From assembly GCA_964370215.1 (NCBI GenBank), contig CAYJIM010000041.1, forward strand, positions 1 through 21,710: a DNA stretch of 21,710 nucleotides. The letters are read 5' to 3'. The stretch is from Massiliimalia sp964370215. GTDB taxonomy: Bacteria; Bacillota; Clostridia; Oscillospirales; Ruminococcaceae. Both the position numbers and the translations under genes were made by a program. Below, piece by piece: positions 1 through 8,641 of this stretch (the stretch's first letter is position 1; each line of letters starts with the position of its first letter). Below the pieces are notes generated by a model that was not told the origin of the DNA, searched no databases, and saw nothing but the letters and a program-made list of their open reading frames with translations.

Positions 1-78
1 GAGGATGGTGTAGAGGATGGTGTAGAGGATGGAGAAGGTGCAGACACTGCACCGGATGCGACGGAGGACACACCATAG
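1..78 (+). CDS. 3' end of an unidentified gene with an acidic repeat tail
   Basis: Frame 1 is open from the first base to a TAG at 76-78 and gives 25 residues, EDGV EDGV EDGEGADTAP and so on, nearly all acidic or small. The DNA holds a 12-base unit (GAGGATGGTGTA) twice, followed by a degenerate third copy. This is the tail of a gene that starts outside the window. Immediately upstream of fliM in related operons one usually finds fliL, so a FliL with an added acidic tail is possible, but nothing in these 25 residues identifies it. The reading frame is clear; the product is not. Confidence 0.6.
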   Translation, partial: EDGVEDGVEDGEGADTAPDATEDTP

Positions 79-114
79 TGATTGACAGACAATACAGAAA
101 GTGGGAGTGAAGAG

Positions 115-1161
115 ATGGCAGAAATATTATCCCAAAGCCAGATAGATGAACTGTTGAATGCGATGGCGGGTGGTGGAGACGCATTTGAAGCGGCCAAGAC
201 CGAAGTGGCACCCCAGGACAACTGGAAAAAATACGATTTCAGCAGCCCGAAAAAATTCACTAAAGATCGTCTGAAACAACTCAAAGGGGTTTATGACAAC
301 TATGCGAGACTGATTTCTCTACAACTCAACGGTTTTTTGCGCACCGTATGTGAAGCTGAGGTCTATAATATTGAAGAACAGCGATACATTGAATTTAGCA
401 ATATGTTGACAGAAAATGATGTCATGATGTTGTTGGATGTCAAGGTGCCGGGGGAACATGTGGCGATGCCGATGCTGTTTCATGTCAGCCAGAAATTGAT
501 GGTGGATATGATTGACCGCACCCTTGGGGGGGCGGGCACTGACGAGGTAATCGATGCCAGTTACACCTACACCGAGATTGAATTGGTGTTGTACGGCAAA
601 ATTATGGAGTATGTGTTGGCGGCGACCGACAGTGCATGGGCAAATTACGTGCAGCTGTCGCTCGAAGGACAACACATCGAGCAAAACCCAGGGCTATTTC
701 AAGAGATCAGTTTGGATGAACCGGTCGTCATTGTCCTTGTGAATATGCGGGTGGGCGATGTGGAAGGAAACATCACCATTTGTGTGCCGGGGATGCTGTT
801 GACCAGTGCATTTGCACAAACAGATAAGCGCAAACCGACCGATATGCCGGAATTTGCTGGCGACACCACCCGTGAGACCATCATGACATCGCTGTCCAAT
901 AGTCCGCTGGAAATGGTGGCAAAACTGGGCAGTGCAACGCTCAATCTTTCGGATGTTTACCAGATGAAGGTGGGCGATGTCATTGATTTGAATCAGTCAA
1001 GCGACACCGATGTTACGCTGTATGTACAAGAACAGCCGTGGTTTGAGGGGAAACTTGGCAATTACCAACGCAATGCAGCGGTACAGATTGAAAGACGCTT
1101 GACAGTGGAAGAAGCACTCGCTGAACCCACAGAAGAACAAATACAAACAACAGTTGAATAA
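115..1161 (+). CDS. fliM: flagellar motor switch protein FliM
   Basis: FliM is the middle component of the cytoplasmic C-ring. It binds phosphorylated CheY and relays the signal to FliG to change rotation sense. The product from ATG 115 is 348 residues, the usual family length. The N-terminus MAEILSQSQIDELLNAM matches the CheY-P-binding peptide of FliM. A middle CheC-like domain follows, with LGGAGTDE near the GGxG site that contacts FliG, and then a C-terminal SpoA (FliN-like) domain from about residue 255. An in-frame TTG at 82 would add 11 residues, but ATG 115 gives the canonical N-terminus and has a purine-rich GGGAGTGAAGAG just upstream. The cheY gene follows after 29 bases. Confidence 0.97.
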   Translation: MAEILSQSQIDELLNAMAGGGDAFEAAKTEVAPQDNWKKYDFSSPKKFTKDRLKQLKGVYDNYARLISLQLNGFLRTVCEAEVYNIEEQRYIEFSNMLTENDVMMLLDVKVPGEHVAMPMLFHVSQKLMVDMIDRTLGGAGTDEVIDASYTYTEIELVLYGKIMEYVLAATDSAWANYVQLSLEGQHIEQNPGLFQEISLDEPVVIVLVNMRVGDVEGNITICVPGMLLTSAFAQTDKRKPTDMPEFAGDTTRETIMTSLSNSPLEMVAKLGSATLNLSDVYQMKVGDVIDLNQSSDTDVTLYVQEQPWFEGKLGNYQRNAAVQIERRLTVEEALAEPTEEQIQTTVE

Positions 1162-1190
1162 TTACAAAAACAAGAAAGAGGGAAACGAAC

Positions 1191-1550
1191 ATGGCAAAAA
1201 TTATGGTTGTAGATGACGCAGCATTTATGAGAATGATGATTAAGGACACGCTGTCCAAAGGTGGTTATACCGACCTGTGTGAAGCGGCAGATGGCGCTTT
1301 GGCGGTTGAAGCTTTCCAAACAGAAAAACCTGACTTGGTACTATTGGACATCACCATGCCCAACAAAAACGGATTGGAAGCGCTCAAAGAAATCAAAGCA
1401 CTCGATCCAAACGCGTCAGTGATCATGTGTTCGGCAATGGGTCAAGAAGCAATGGTTATTGATGCAATCAAATCCGGCGCCAAAGACTTCATTGTCAAAC
1501 CGTTCAAACCGGATCGTATTTTGGAAGCAGTCGGCAAAGTGGTTGGCTAA
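1191..1550 (+). CDS. cheY: chemotaxis response regulator CheY
   Basis: CheY is a single-domain receiver protein. When phosphorylated by CheA it binds the FliM N-terminus and FliY at the switch. The 119 residues form only a REC domain. Visible key residues are the acidic pair D8-D9, the phospho-acceptor D53 in LLDITMP, S81 at the switch Thr/Ser position, F100 at the aromatic switch position and K103 in VKPF. There is no output domain. GAGGG lies upstream of the ATG. The gene sits between fliM and flgC; in Bacillus-type operons cheY comes after fliY. No CheA gene is in the window, so its kinase must be encoded elsewhere. Confidence 0.96.
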   Translation: MAKIMVVDDAAFMRMMIKDTLSKGGYTDLCEAADGALAVEAFQTEKPDLVLLDITMPNKNGLEALKEIKALDPNASVIMCSAMGQEAMVIDAIKSGAKDFIVKPFKPDRILEAVGKVVG

Positions 1551-1583
1551 ACCGAAAGCAGATAGCAAAAGGGAGGGAACACG

Positions 1584-2018
1584 ATGTCTTTTTTAAGTGC
1601 ATTGAATATAAGTGGTTCCGGGATGTCGGCACAACGCATGCGTTTGGACATAGCGTCTGAAAATATTGCAAACATTGAGACGACAAGAACCGAAGACGGC
1701 GGCCCTTACCGTCGACAAATGGTAGTTTTAGAGGCCTCGGAACAGAGTTTTTCGCAGGTGTTTGAATCTGAACTATCCAGACAACAGGTAGCAGGGGTGC
1801 AAGTATCACAAATCATCGAAGACGACACAGAATTACCGGCAGTGTATAATCCAACGCATCCGGATGCAAATGCCGAAGGGTATGTTTTGATGCCAAATGT
1901 CGATCTGGTAAAGGAAACGACCGACGCAATGGCGGCGACCCGCGCTTATGAGGCGAATATTACAGCATTTAACGCAATGGAATTAATGGCACAGAAAGCA
2001 TTAGAAATCGGACGATAA
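1584..2018 (+). CDS. flgC: flagellar basal-body rod protein FlgC
   Basis: FlgC is a proximal rod subunit exported by the flagellar type III system. The 144 residues match the family's usual length. The N-terminus carries the rod/hook signature (LNISGSGMSAQRMRLDIASEN), followed by the FlgC-typical TTRTEDGGPYRRQ stretch. The C-terminal coiled-coil segment (VKETTDAMAATRAYEANITAF) matches the terminal helix of rod proteins. GGGAGG lies 7 bases before the ATG. Position is the odd feature: flgC normally travels with flgB and fliE at the start of the operon, whereas here it stands alone between cheY and fliY, with no flgB or fliE in view. The family call is firm. Whether this is the only flgC in the genome cannot be told. 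Confidence 0.95.
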   Translation: MSFLSALNISGSGMSAQRMRLDIASENIANIETTRTEDGGPYRRQMVVLEASEQSFSQVFESELSRQQVAGVQVSQIIEDDTELPAVYNPTHPDANAEGYVLMPNVDLVKETTDAMAATRAYEANITAFNAMELMAQKALEIGR

Positions 2019-2053
2019 TGCAGCTTTCATCTTGCCGGAAAGAGAGTTAGCAC

Positions 2054-3367
2054 ATGGATGAAAAAAGACTAAATGAGATCGAAATTGATGCGATAGGTGA
2101 GATTTTAAATATCAGTTTGGGGTCAGCGGCAACTGCCGTTTCCAATATGCTGAACGCCCGTGTCGACATCACCACCCCGATTGTACGGGTGCGCGAAAAA
2201 AAGAATTTTGAATTTGCCGATTTAGAGCCGGCGGTTGGGATTGAAATTGCAAACCAAGCGGGCTTGACCGGCAGCAACGTCATGATCTTAAAACGCAGTG
2301 ACGTTTGTTCCATTGTCAGCATGTTGATGGGTATGGAAATGCCTGATGATGAGTTTGAACTCAACGAAATCAACAGCAGTGCCATCGGAGAAGTCATGAA
2401 CCAAATGATGGGGGCATCAGCGACCGCATTGTCGGAGCTGTTGGAGCGCACTGTAGACATTTCCACACCGGTGGTCTTCCCTATCCCCAATGCCGACGCA
2501 TTTCGCGACAAATACTTTGGTGACCAAGAGATTATGGTGGAAACAGCATTCCAGCTGTCCATCGGCGATCGTGTAGAGAGTGAGTTTATTTACCTCTTGC
2601 CGATGCAGTTGTCCAAAGAATTGGTCAGCGGCTTCTTCAAAGACGGTATGGCACACATGATGGAACAGGATGACACGCCGGCACTGGATCTGGGCACACC
2701 TCCGCCGGTTGCTTCTTCTCTTGCAGACACAACGGTAGCAGAACCTGCACCACAACCGGTGGCAGAACCTGCACCACAACCGGTGGTAGAACCTGCACCA
2801 CAACCGGTGGCAGAACCTGCACCACAGCCGGTGGTAGAACCTGCACCACAACCGGTGGCAGAACCTGCACCACAACCGGTGGCACAACCTGTAGCAGCAA
2901 TGCCGGTTGCCGGCATGGAACAATTTGCCGGGGCGATGACCCAAATGATGGAAATGATGCAAAAGCAAATGGAAATGACCCAAATGCAGATGAATCAAAT
3001 GAGTTCCGAAGTCGCACAAGTGTCCCAAGCGGTTGCCAATGCACCACAAAAAATCAATACCGCTGCACCGATTCGCCCGAACCTTGCAAAACCGCAAGGG
3101 GGTGCCGGCTACGACAACAACATGGATATGGTCATGGGGGTACCGGTCGAAGTATCGGTCGAAATCGGCCGTACCAAGAAATTGGTCAAAGACATTTTGG
3201 ATCTCAACAAAGGTTCTCTTGTCGTGTTGGATAAACTGGCAGGCGAACAGGTGGATCTGTTTGTCAACGGGCAATGTATCGCTTACGGCGATGTGGTTGT
3301 CGTCGATGACAACTTCGGCATCCGTATCACCCAAATCCTTGACAACGACATCACCATCAGCGAATAG
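2054..3367 (+). CDS. fliY: flagellar switch phosphatase FliY (CheC-like domain plus FliN domain)
   Basis: FliY is a C-ring protein that dephosphorylates CheY-P at the motor and supplies the FliN-like part of the switch. The 437 residues hold a CheC-like domain (about 1-205) with both phosphatase sites present: E16/N19 in DAIGEILN and E113/N116 in SAIGEVMN. A long linker follows with about six AEPAPQPV repeats (residues 229-277), then a Met/Gln-rich stretch (about 290-320), then a FliN/SpoA domain from about residue 365 (VEVSVEIG to the end). The protein is longer than the roughly 380-residue Bacillus FliY because of the linker. It starts at ATG 2054 and is followed after 17 bases by fliO. Domain order and catalytic pairs make the call secure. 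Confidence 0.96.
   Translation: MDEKRLNEIEIDAIGEILNISLGSAATAVSNMLNARVDITTPIVRVREKKNFEFADLEPAVGIEIANQAGLTGSNVMILKRSDVCSIVSMLMGMEMPDDEFELNEINSSAIGEVMNQMMGASATALSELLERTVDISTPVVFPIPNADAFRDKYFGDQEIMVETAFQLSIGDRVESEFIYLLPMQLSKELVSGFFKDGMAHMMEQDDTPALDLGTPPPVASSLADTTVAEPAPQPVAEPAPQPVVEPAPQPVAEPAPQPVVEPAPQPVAEPAPQPVAQPVAAMPVAGMEQFAGAMTQMMEMMQKQMEMTQMQMNQMSSEVAQVSQAVANAPQKINTAAPIRPNLAKPQGGAGYDNNMDMVMGVPVEVSVEIGRTKKLVKDILDLNKGSLVVLDKLAGEQVDLFVNGQCIAYGDVVVVDDNFGIRITQILDNDITISE
2737..2880 (+). repeat. 24-base tandem repeat inside fliY
   Basis: Six consecutive 24-base units, followed by a decayed seventh, encode (A/V)EPAPQPV. The units are almost identical at the DNA level. The main differences are ggca versus ggta at the unit start, giving Ala or Val in the order A, A, V, A, V, A, plus one synonymous change in unit four (CAGCCG). 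Near-identity of synonymous positions indicates recent slippage or unequal recombination. Copy number is therefore likely to vary among strains, changing linker length in 8-residue steps without a frameshift. Confidence 0.95.
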
Positions 3368-3384
3368 AGGAGAACGAATACATC

Positions 3385-3732
3385 ATGTTTGAAGTGATAC
3401 TCAATGGCGCATTTGTCTTGTTGATGATGGTGTTGGTGCTGATTGGTGCTTATCTGTTTTCCAAACATATCGGAAAATTCAGTGGTGGCTATACCAGAAA
3501 AATGCGCTACATTCAGGTACTGGATCAAGTGCCGGTGGGGCAGGATAAGTTCATTGCTGTGATCAAAGCCGGTGATGATCATCTGCTGGTTGGCATTACA
3601 AACGGACAGATTTCGGTCTTGAAAGAGCTGGACGAAGAACAAATGCAGACCGCAGGAGCTCCAGTGGAGAACCCCATTCCGGATTTTCGCAGTATTCTTG
3701 AGAAAATGGTGAAAAGGGGGGATGAAAAATGA
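3385..3732 (+). CDS. fliO: flagellar biosynthetic protein FliO (FliZ-type)
   Basis: FliO is a small membrane protein that helps assemble the FliP/FliQ/FliR export gate. The 115-residue product has one N-terminal membrane segment (about residues 5-25, NGAFVLLMMVLVLIGAYLF). A cytoplasmic domain follows with the family-typical pattern RYIQVLDQVPVGQDKFIAVIKAG and LLVGITNGQISVLKEL. Its last four bases (ATGA) overlap the fliP start, so the two are translationally coupled. A Shine-Dalgarno GAGGAG lies about 12 bases before the ATG, somewhat far. FliO is poorly conserved in sequence, but position between fliY and fliP makes the call strong. Confidence 0.9.
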   Translation: MFEVILNGAFVLLMMVLVLIGAYLFSKHIGKFSGGYTRKMRYIQVLDQVPVGQDKFIAVIKAGDDHLLVGITNGQISVLKELDEEQMQTAGAPVENPIPDFRSILEKMVKRGDEK

Positions 3733-4385
3733 CCGATTCGCTCGTTTCTATCAACGCCGAACAGGTGCCAACACTAGAAATTTTGGTCATGATGACCATC
3801 CTTATGCTCTTGCCGTCGATTGTGATTATGATGACCTCCTTTGTGCGAATCATCATCGTCATGTCCTTCGTCCGAACCGGGATTGGGACACCGCAATCAC
3901 CGCCCAATATGGTGTTGACGGGCATTGCCCTTTTCCTGACACTGTTTATTATGAGCCCCGTCATCGGGGAGATGAACACGGTGGCATACGAGCCGTATCA
4001 GAATGGCGAAATCACTCAAGAGGAGGCGCTTGAGCTTGCCGAGGCACCGATCAAGGACTTTATGCTAAAGCAGACTGAGATCAGTTCCTTGAACCTCTTC
4101 ATCGACCTTGCCAATATTGAAGAGGATATGCCGCCACAGGATCTGCCGTTGACGGTGGTGGTACCGGCCTTCATGACCAGTGAGCTGTCTCGTGGGTTTA
4201 CAGCAGGGCTACTGCTCTTGATTCCATTTTTGCTTATTGACATTATCGTATCCAGTACCTTGATGTCGATGGGGATGATCATGTTGCCGCCGGCAACCAT
4301 TTCGTTACCGTTTAAGTTGCTACTCTTTGTATCTGTGAGTGGATGGGAGCTGTTGTTCTCCTCCCTTGTGCAGAGTTTCAATTAG
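3729..4385 (+). CDS. fliP: flagellar export gate protein FliP
   Basis: FliP forms the pentameric core of the flagellar type III export gate with FliQ and FliR. The 218 residues include the family signatures LPSIVIMMTSFVRIIIVMSF near the N-terminus, TPQSPPNMVLTGIALFLT, and the C-terminal PFLLIDIIVSSTLMSMGM followed by SLPFKLLLFV. Four membrane segments are visible. No cleavable N-terminal signal peptide is apparent; many FliP proteins carry one, so this is a shorter form. The ATG overlaps the fliO stop by four bases, and fliQ begins 18 bases after the stop. Confidence 0.97.
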   Translation: MTDSLVSINAEQVPTLEILVMMTILMLLPSIVIMMTSFVRIIIVMSFVRTGIGTPQSPPNMVLTGIALFLTLFIMSPVIGEMNTVAYEPYQNGEITQEEALELAEAPIKDFMLKQTEISSLNLFIDLANIEEDMPPQDLPLTVVVPAFMTSELSRGFTAGLLLLIPFLLIDIIVSSTLMSMGMIMLPPATISLPFKLLLFVSVSGWELLFSSLVQSFN

Positions 4386-4403
4386 CGTTTGAGGAGAAGG
4401 GTT

Positions 4404-4667
4404 ATGACGACAGGAGAAATTACCGACGTTTTTTACCAGCTGTTCACCCTTGCCATGCGCTTGGGCGGACCGATCTTGATTGTGGCAATGATTGTCGGCA
4501 TTGTCATTTCTGTCCTACAAGCGGCGACACAGATTCACGAACAGACGCTGACCTTTGTACCGAAACTAGTGGTCATTGGCATCATGCTCGTTGTGATGGG
4601 GGGCTCAATGCTCGTGGGACTACAGGATTTTATGCACTATATTTTTGAGCTGATTGTGGCCAATTAA
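4404..4667 (+). CDS. fliQ: flagellar export gate protein FliQ
   Basis: FliQ is the two-helix subunit of the flagellar export gate. From ATG 4404 the product is 87 residues, the normal size, with hydrophobic helices at about 18-38 and 52-72. It has the typical GGPILIVAMIVGIVISVLQAATQI followed by QTLTFVPKL (given here as two joined motifs). A TTG at 4389 in the same frame would add five residues, but it falls inside the ribosome-binding site GAGGAGAAGG, so ATG 4404 is the better start. The gene lies between fliP and fliR as in nearly all flagellar operons. Confidence 0.96.
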   Translation: MTTGEITDVFYQLFTLAMRLGGPILIVAMIVGIVISVLQAATQIHEQTLTFVPKLVVIGIMLVVMGGSMLVGLQDFMHYIFELIVAN

Positions 4668-4691
4668 CGAAAAAGCAGATGGGAGACGGAC

Positions 4692-5471
4692 ATGTTACTT
4701 GCAGGAACACCTGAATTTTTGTTGTTTTGCTTAGTGCTCATGCGCATGTCGGGTTTCATCTTTTTCAACCCTGTGTTTGGGAGAACCAGTATTCCGGGGC
4801 TGTATCGGGCAGGGCTTACCCTGTTGATGGCCATTGTGGTCTTCCCGATGGCAGGGGAAGTGGAAACGGTGGCGGTGACCACCCCACTGGTCTTTACGAT
4901 GTTATTGATCAAAGAACTTGCCGTGGGGTTTGTGGTTGGAATGGTCATGCGGATTTTTGAAATGGTGCCGATGGTGGCAGGGACAGTCATTGACAGCCAA
5001 ATCGGGCTTGCCATGGCGGCCACTTACGATCCGCAAAGTGGAACGCAGGTTGCCCTAACCGCAAACATTTTAAGAACCTTTTATCTATTGTTGTTTTTTG
5101 CCGTGGATGGGCATATGGCGCTGTTTTACATCATCATGACTTCGCAAGAAATAGTCCCTTATGGGGCAGTGGCATTTGGCCCCGAAGTATCACAGGCGAT
5201 GCTCACCATCTTTGTCCAGTGCTTTGCACTGGCGGCAAAATTGGCAATGCCCATCATCGCTTACGAGTTTTTGGTGGACATTGGAGTGGGGCTCCTTATG
5301 CGGATCATTCCGCAGATCAACCTGTTTATTTTAAGCATTCAATTGCGGGTACTGATTGGGATTACTATGTTGGTATTTTTGGTGTATCCGGTATCCGATT
5401 TTCTCAATGGTGTCACCACCGATATGGTGTCGAGTGTCCAAGAGATGCTGACAGTCCTGTCGGGGGGATGA
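4692..5471 (+). CDS. fliR: flagellar export gate protein FliR
   Basis: FliR caps the FliP/FliQ export-gate helix bundle and contacts FlhB. The 259-residue product is strongly hydrophobic, with about six membrane segments. It shows family features: FLLFCLVLMRMSGFIFFNPVF at the N-terminus, then IKELAVGFVVGM, a GTVIDSQIGLAMA motif in the middle, and a C-terminal GLLMRIIPQINLFILSIQLR followed by a last hydrophobic helix. GGGAGA lies upstream of the ATG. It is followed after 44 bases by flhB, the usual partner, and is not fused to it as happens in some clostridia. Confidence 0.97.
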   Translation: MLLAGTPEFLLFCLVLMRMSGFIFFNPVFGRTSIPGLYRAGLTLLMAIVVFPMAGEVETVAVTTPLVFTMLLIKELAVGFVVGMVMRIFEMVPMVAGTVIDSQIGLAMAATYDPQSGTQVALTANILRTFYLLLFFAVDGHMALFYIIMTSQEIVPYGAVAFGPEVSQAMLTIFVQCFALAAKLAMPIIAYEFLVDIGVGLLMRIIPQINLFILSIQLRVLIGITMLVFLVYPVSDFLNGVTTDMVSSVQEMLTVLSGG

Positions 5472-5515
5472 GCAGTTTTAAAAACCAGAGCGGTTAGCAC
5501 AGGAGGTGGGACATC

Positions 5516-6577
5516 GTGCCGGGGGATTCTAAAACCGAAAAAGCGACGCCCAAAAAGCGACGGGACGAGCGCAAGGAAGGGAACATCTTCCAGAGTACCG
5601 ATGTCGTCAATGTCGTATTCCTTTTGACTGCCTTTTTGGCACTACAATTTCTATTTCCGCCCATCATTGCACAGGTGGGGCTTTTCATGGAAAAATTTAT
5701 CGGTTTGATCGGGTCAACCACCGAACTGACCGCATCCGATGCAACGGCGCACAGTTTGGATTTTGCAACCACCTATATCATGTTGCTGCTCCCATTCATT
5801 GCGATCTGTATGATTGTCGGAATTTTGGCACATGGGGTGCAGACAAAATTCTTATTTGTCGCCAAAAGTTTCTATCCAAAACTGCGCAACATCAATCCAC
5901 TGGAGGGGATTAAAAAATTATTTTCCCTCAAAAATTTTGTGGAGCTGATCAAAAACCTATTGAAGGTGATCCTGCTCATTGTCATCGTTTATACGATGCT
6001 TTCGGCCATTATCCCTGAAGCGCTTCGCACACTTGATATGCAAGTCAGCGATGCGGTGACCCACATGTTTGGCTTAGGGATGAACATGGTGTTCGTGGTA
6101 CTGGCAGTCTTTGCTGTAGTGGCATTTTTTGATTACCTGTTTCAGCGCTGGGAATATGAGCGCAAAATTAAAATGTCCAAGCAAGAGGTCAAGGAAGAGT
6201 TCAAACAGACCGAAGGGAACCCCGAAATTAAGGGGAAAATTCGAGAATTACAGCGTCAACGTGCCCGTCAGCGGATGATGCAAGCGGTACCAAGTGCCGA
6301 TGTCATCATCAGAAACCCGACGCACTTTGCAGTGGCGCTGCGTTATGACAATAAAAAGGATCGAGCACCGGTGGTGCTCGCCAAAGGACAGGATGAGTTG
6401 GCGCTGCGCATCATCAAAGTGGCGGAAGAACACGACGTATCGGTCATTGAAAACAGACCACTCGCCCGTGCGCTTTTTGCCCAAGCGGAGTTGGATCGTG
6501 AAATTCCGTCGGAATATTACGGTGCGGTAGCGGAAATTCTGGTTTACGTCTATAAATTGAAGCATAAGTTGAGGTAG
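5516..6577 (+). CDS. flhB: flagellar export switch protein FlhB
   Basis: FlhB sets export substrate specificity, switching from rod/hook to filament proteins after self-cleavage. The 353 residues comprise a basic N-terminus (SKTEKATPKKRRDERKEGN), four membrane segments (about 30-205), a linker and the cytoplasmic autocleavage domain. The NPTH cleavage motif is intact at residues 267-270. The start is GTG 5516, set by a strong AGGAGGTGGG ending 5 bases upstream; the N-terminus PGDSKTEKATPKKR from this start matches the family. The flhA gene starts three bases after the stop. Confidence 0.97.
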   Translation: MPGDSKTEKATPKKRRDERKEGNIFQSTDVVNVVFLLTAFLALQFLFPPIIAQVGLFMEKFIGLIGSTTELTASDATAHSLDFATTYIMLLLPFIAICMIVGILAHGVQTKFLFVAKSFYPKLRNINPLEGIKKLFSLKNFVELIKNLLKVILLIVIVYTMLSAIIPEALRTLDMQVSDAVTHMFGLGMNMVFVVLAVFAVVAFFDYLFQRWEYERKIKMSKQEVKEEFKQTEGNPEIKGKIRELQRQRARQRMMQAVPSADVIIRNPTHFAVALRYDNKKDRAPVVLAKGQDELALRIIKVAEEHDVSVIENRPLARALFAQAELDREIPSEYYGAVAEILVYVYKLKHKLR

Positions 6578-6580
6578 AGC

Positions 6581-8641
6581 ATGAAACGAATATTTGCGTA
6601 TGCGGTTACACTTGCAGTAATCGGCATCGTTTTGCTTTTGATTATTCCATTGAATCCATTTTTATTGGATGTCATGATCATTATAAATATTTCCGTGTCA
6701 CTGATCATTTTGCTGATCAGCATGAACATCAAAGAGCCGTTGGAGTTTTCGATCTTTCCATCACTCTTGCTCATTACGACACTGTTTCGGTTGGGGATCA
6801 ACATTTCCTCCACCCGAAACATCCTAACCAATCAGGGGGAAGCAGGGCAGGTCATCAAATCCTTTGGGGACTTTGTCTTACAGGGCAATATCATCGTCGG
6901 TGGGATCATCTTTCTCATCATCGTATTGGTACAATTTATCGTTATCACCAAAGGGGCAGAGCGTGTCGCTGAAGTTGCAGCGAGATTTACGCTCGATGCG
7001 ATGCCCGGTAAACAGATGGCCATTGACGCGGACTTGAGTTCCGGTCTCATCACCGAAGACGACGCTCGTGCACGCCGATCCACCATTCAGCGTGAAGCAG
7101 ACTTCTATGGGGCGATGGACGGGGCGACCAAGATCGTCAAAGGGGACGCCATCATGTCGCTCATCATCACCGCCATCAACTTGATCGGTGGTTCGGCAAT
7201 CGGGATGCTCAGTTATGGGATGCCGATTGAAGAAGTTTTTTCCGTTTATGGCATTGCCACTGTGGGGGACGGGCTGGTTTCCCAGATTCCGGCACTTCTC
7301 ATTTCCGTCGCAACAGGGATGATCGTTACCCGTGCGGTATCGGAAGGCAGCCTCAACCAAGATGTGTCCAAACAATTTTTAGCACAACCAACCGCCATCA
7401 TCATTACCGGTGGGGTGTTGTTGATATTGGCAGTCATTCCGGGGATGCCGTTTATCCCATTGGCACTTTTGGGTATTGGCTTAATTGTTGGAGGGATCTA
7501 CCTCAACCGTAAGATGAAACAACAGGCAGAAAAGCAGTTGCAACCGGAAGCACCGGCAGTACCTGCAAAACCTGCCACCGAAGAGGAATTTTATCGCGAC
7601 ATCAACAACGTCTACGGACTGGTTGGGGTGGAACCGATTGAGATGGAGTTTGGGTATAGCCTCATTCCCCTCATCGATGAACAGAGTGGCGGGAAAATGA
7701 TTGACCGTATTGTCATTTTTCGCAGACAGTATGCCCAACAAATGGGGTTTGTCATTCCGTCGGTGCGACTGCGTGACAGTTCCAGTTTACATACCAATCA
7801 ATATGTGGTGAAGATCAAGGGGGAAGAGGTTGCGCGTGGCGAACTGCTCGTCGACCATTACCTTGCATTGGAGCCAATGACACCGGCAGGCGATGTACCG
7901 GGCATTGAAACCATTGAACCGGCATACGGGATTCCGAGTAAGTGGATTCTGCCGGAAAACAAAGATATGGCAGAGATTTACGGCTACACCGTCATCGACC
8001 CGCTATCGGTCATGCTGACCCACCTTTCTGAAACCATTCGTCTCCATGCATATGAATTGTTGAGCCGTCAGGAAGTGGCACTGTTACTGGAGAACACCAA
8101 AAAGACCTCCGAGTCGCTCGTGGCAGAGGTGGTACCGGGTATCATCACCCAAGGGAACCTGCAAAAAATCTTGGTCAACCTGTTAAAAGAAGGGGTGCCC
8201 ATCAAGGATATGGATACCATTTTGGAAACCATTGCCGACTCGGCAGGTGTGGGGCTTGATCTCACGGTGGCAACCGAGAATATCCGTGCAGCACTCAAAC
8301 GTACCATCACCAGAAAATTTTGTGAAGATGGGCAGATGCGTGTCGTCACCATCGATGCAGAGCTGGAAAAAATGCTGGTTGCCAGCATGGCGAAAAGTGA
8401 ACAAGGCATTTATCTTGCCATCAACCCTGAAATTATGCAGGGGATGTTGGAACAGATTGCCGATTATATGAAAAAATTCCAAGAACTTTCACAGGAAACC
8501 GTCGTCCTCACAAGTCAAGTGATTCGACCGCATCTACATCGGATGCTCGAACAATTTTATCCAACCGTGTATGTGTTGGCGTTCAATGAAATTGCCAACA
8601 ATGTACAGATTCAAGCAATCGGAAACATCAAGAGAAATTAG
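6581..8641 (+). CDS. flhA: flagellar export gate protein FlhA
   Basis: FlhA forms the nonameric ring below the export gate and receives chaperone-substrate complexes. The 686 residues are the usual family length, with about eight membrane segments in residues 1-310. They carry the FHIPEP-family signature RFTLDAMPGKQMAIDADL at 135-152, followed by SGLITEDDARARR, and LITTLFRLGINISSTRNIL at 64-82. The C-terminal cytoplasmic domain (about 340-686) is complete, ending in a short tail. The ATG is three bases after the flhB stop; GAGGTAG at the end of flhB serves as ribosome-binding site. In Bacillus the next genes are flhF and flhG; here the sigma gene follows directly after 11 bases. Confidence 0.97.
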   Translation: MKRIFAYAVTLAVIGIVLLLIIPLNPFLLDVMIIINISVSLIILLISMNIKEPLEFSIFPSLLLITTLFRLGINISSTRNILTNQGEAGQVIKSFGDFVLQGNIIVGGIIFLIIVLVQFIVITKGAERVAEVAARFTLDAMPGKQMAIDADLSSGLITEDDARARRSTIQREADFYGAMDGATKIVKGDAIMSLIITAINLIGGSAIGMLSYGMPIEEVFSVYGIATVGDGLVSQIPALLISVATGMIVTRAVSEGSLNQDVSKQFLAQPTAIIITGGVLLILAVIPGMPFIPLALLGIGLIVGGIYLNRKMKQQAEKQLQPEAPAVPAKPATEEEFYRDINNVYGLVGVEPIEMEFGYSLIPLIDEQSGGKMIDRIVIFRRQYAQQMGFVIPSVRLRDSSSLHTNQYVVKIKGEEVARGELLVDHYLALEPMTPAGDVPGIETIEPAYGIPSKWILPENKDMAEIYGYTVIDPLSVMLTHLSETIRLHAYELLSRQEVALLLENTKKTSESLVAEVVPGIITQGNLQKILVNLLKEGVPIKDMDTILETIADSAGVGLDLTVATENIRAALKRTITRKFCEDGQMRVVTIDAELEKMLVASMAKSEQGIYLAINPEIMQGMLEQIADYMKKFQELSQETVVLTSQVIRPHLHRMLEQFYPTVYVLAFNEIANNVQIQAIGNIKRN

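Noticed and set aside
838..862. Sigma-28 promoter (GCCGATAT-like) inside fliM
   Set aside because: CCGATAT is present but no TAAA lies at the right distance upstream. Similar partial hits inside fliR are also chance.
2737..2880. CRISPR array
   Set aside because: The repeats are contiguous, lack spacers, keep frame and lie inside fliY.
2590..2916. Minus-strand frame with a collagen-like GCGAGSAT repeat
   Set aside because: It is the antisense shadow of the AEPAPQPV repeats in fliY; it has no ribosome-binding site and is wholly inside a conserved gene.
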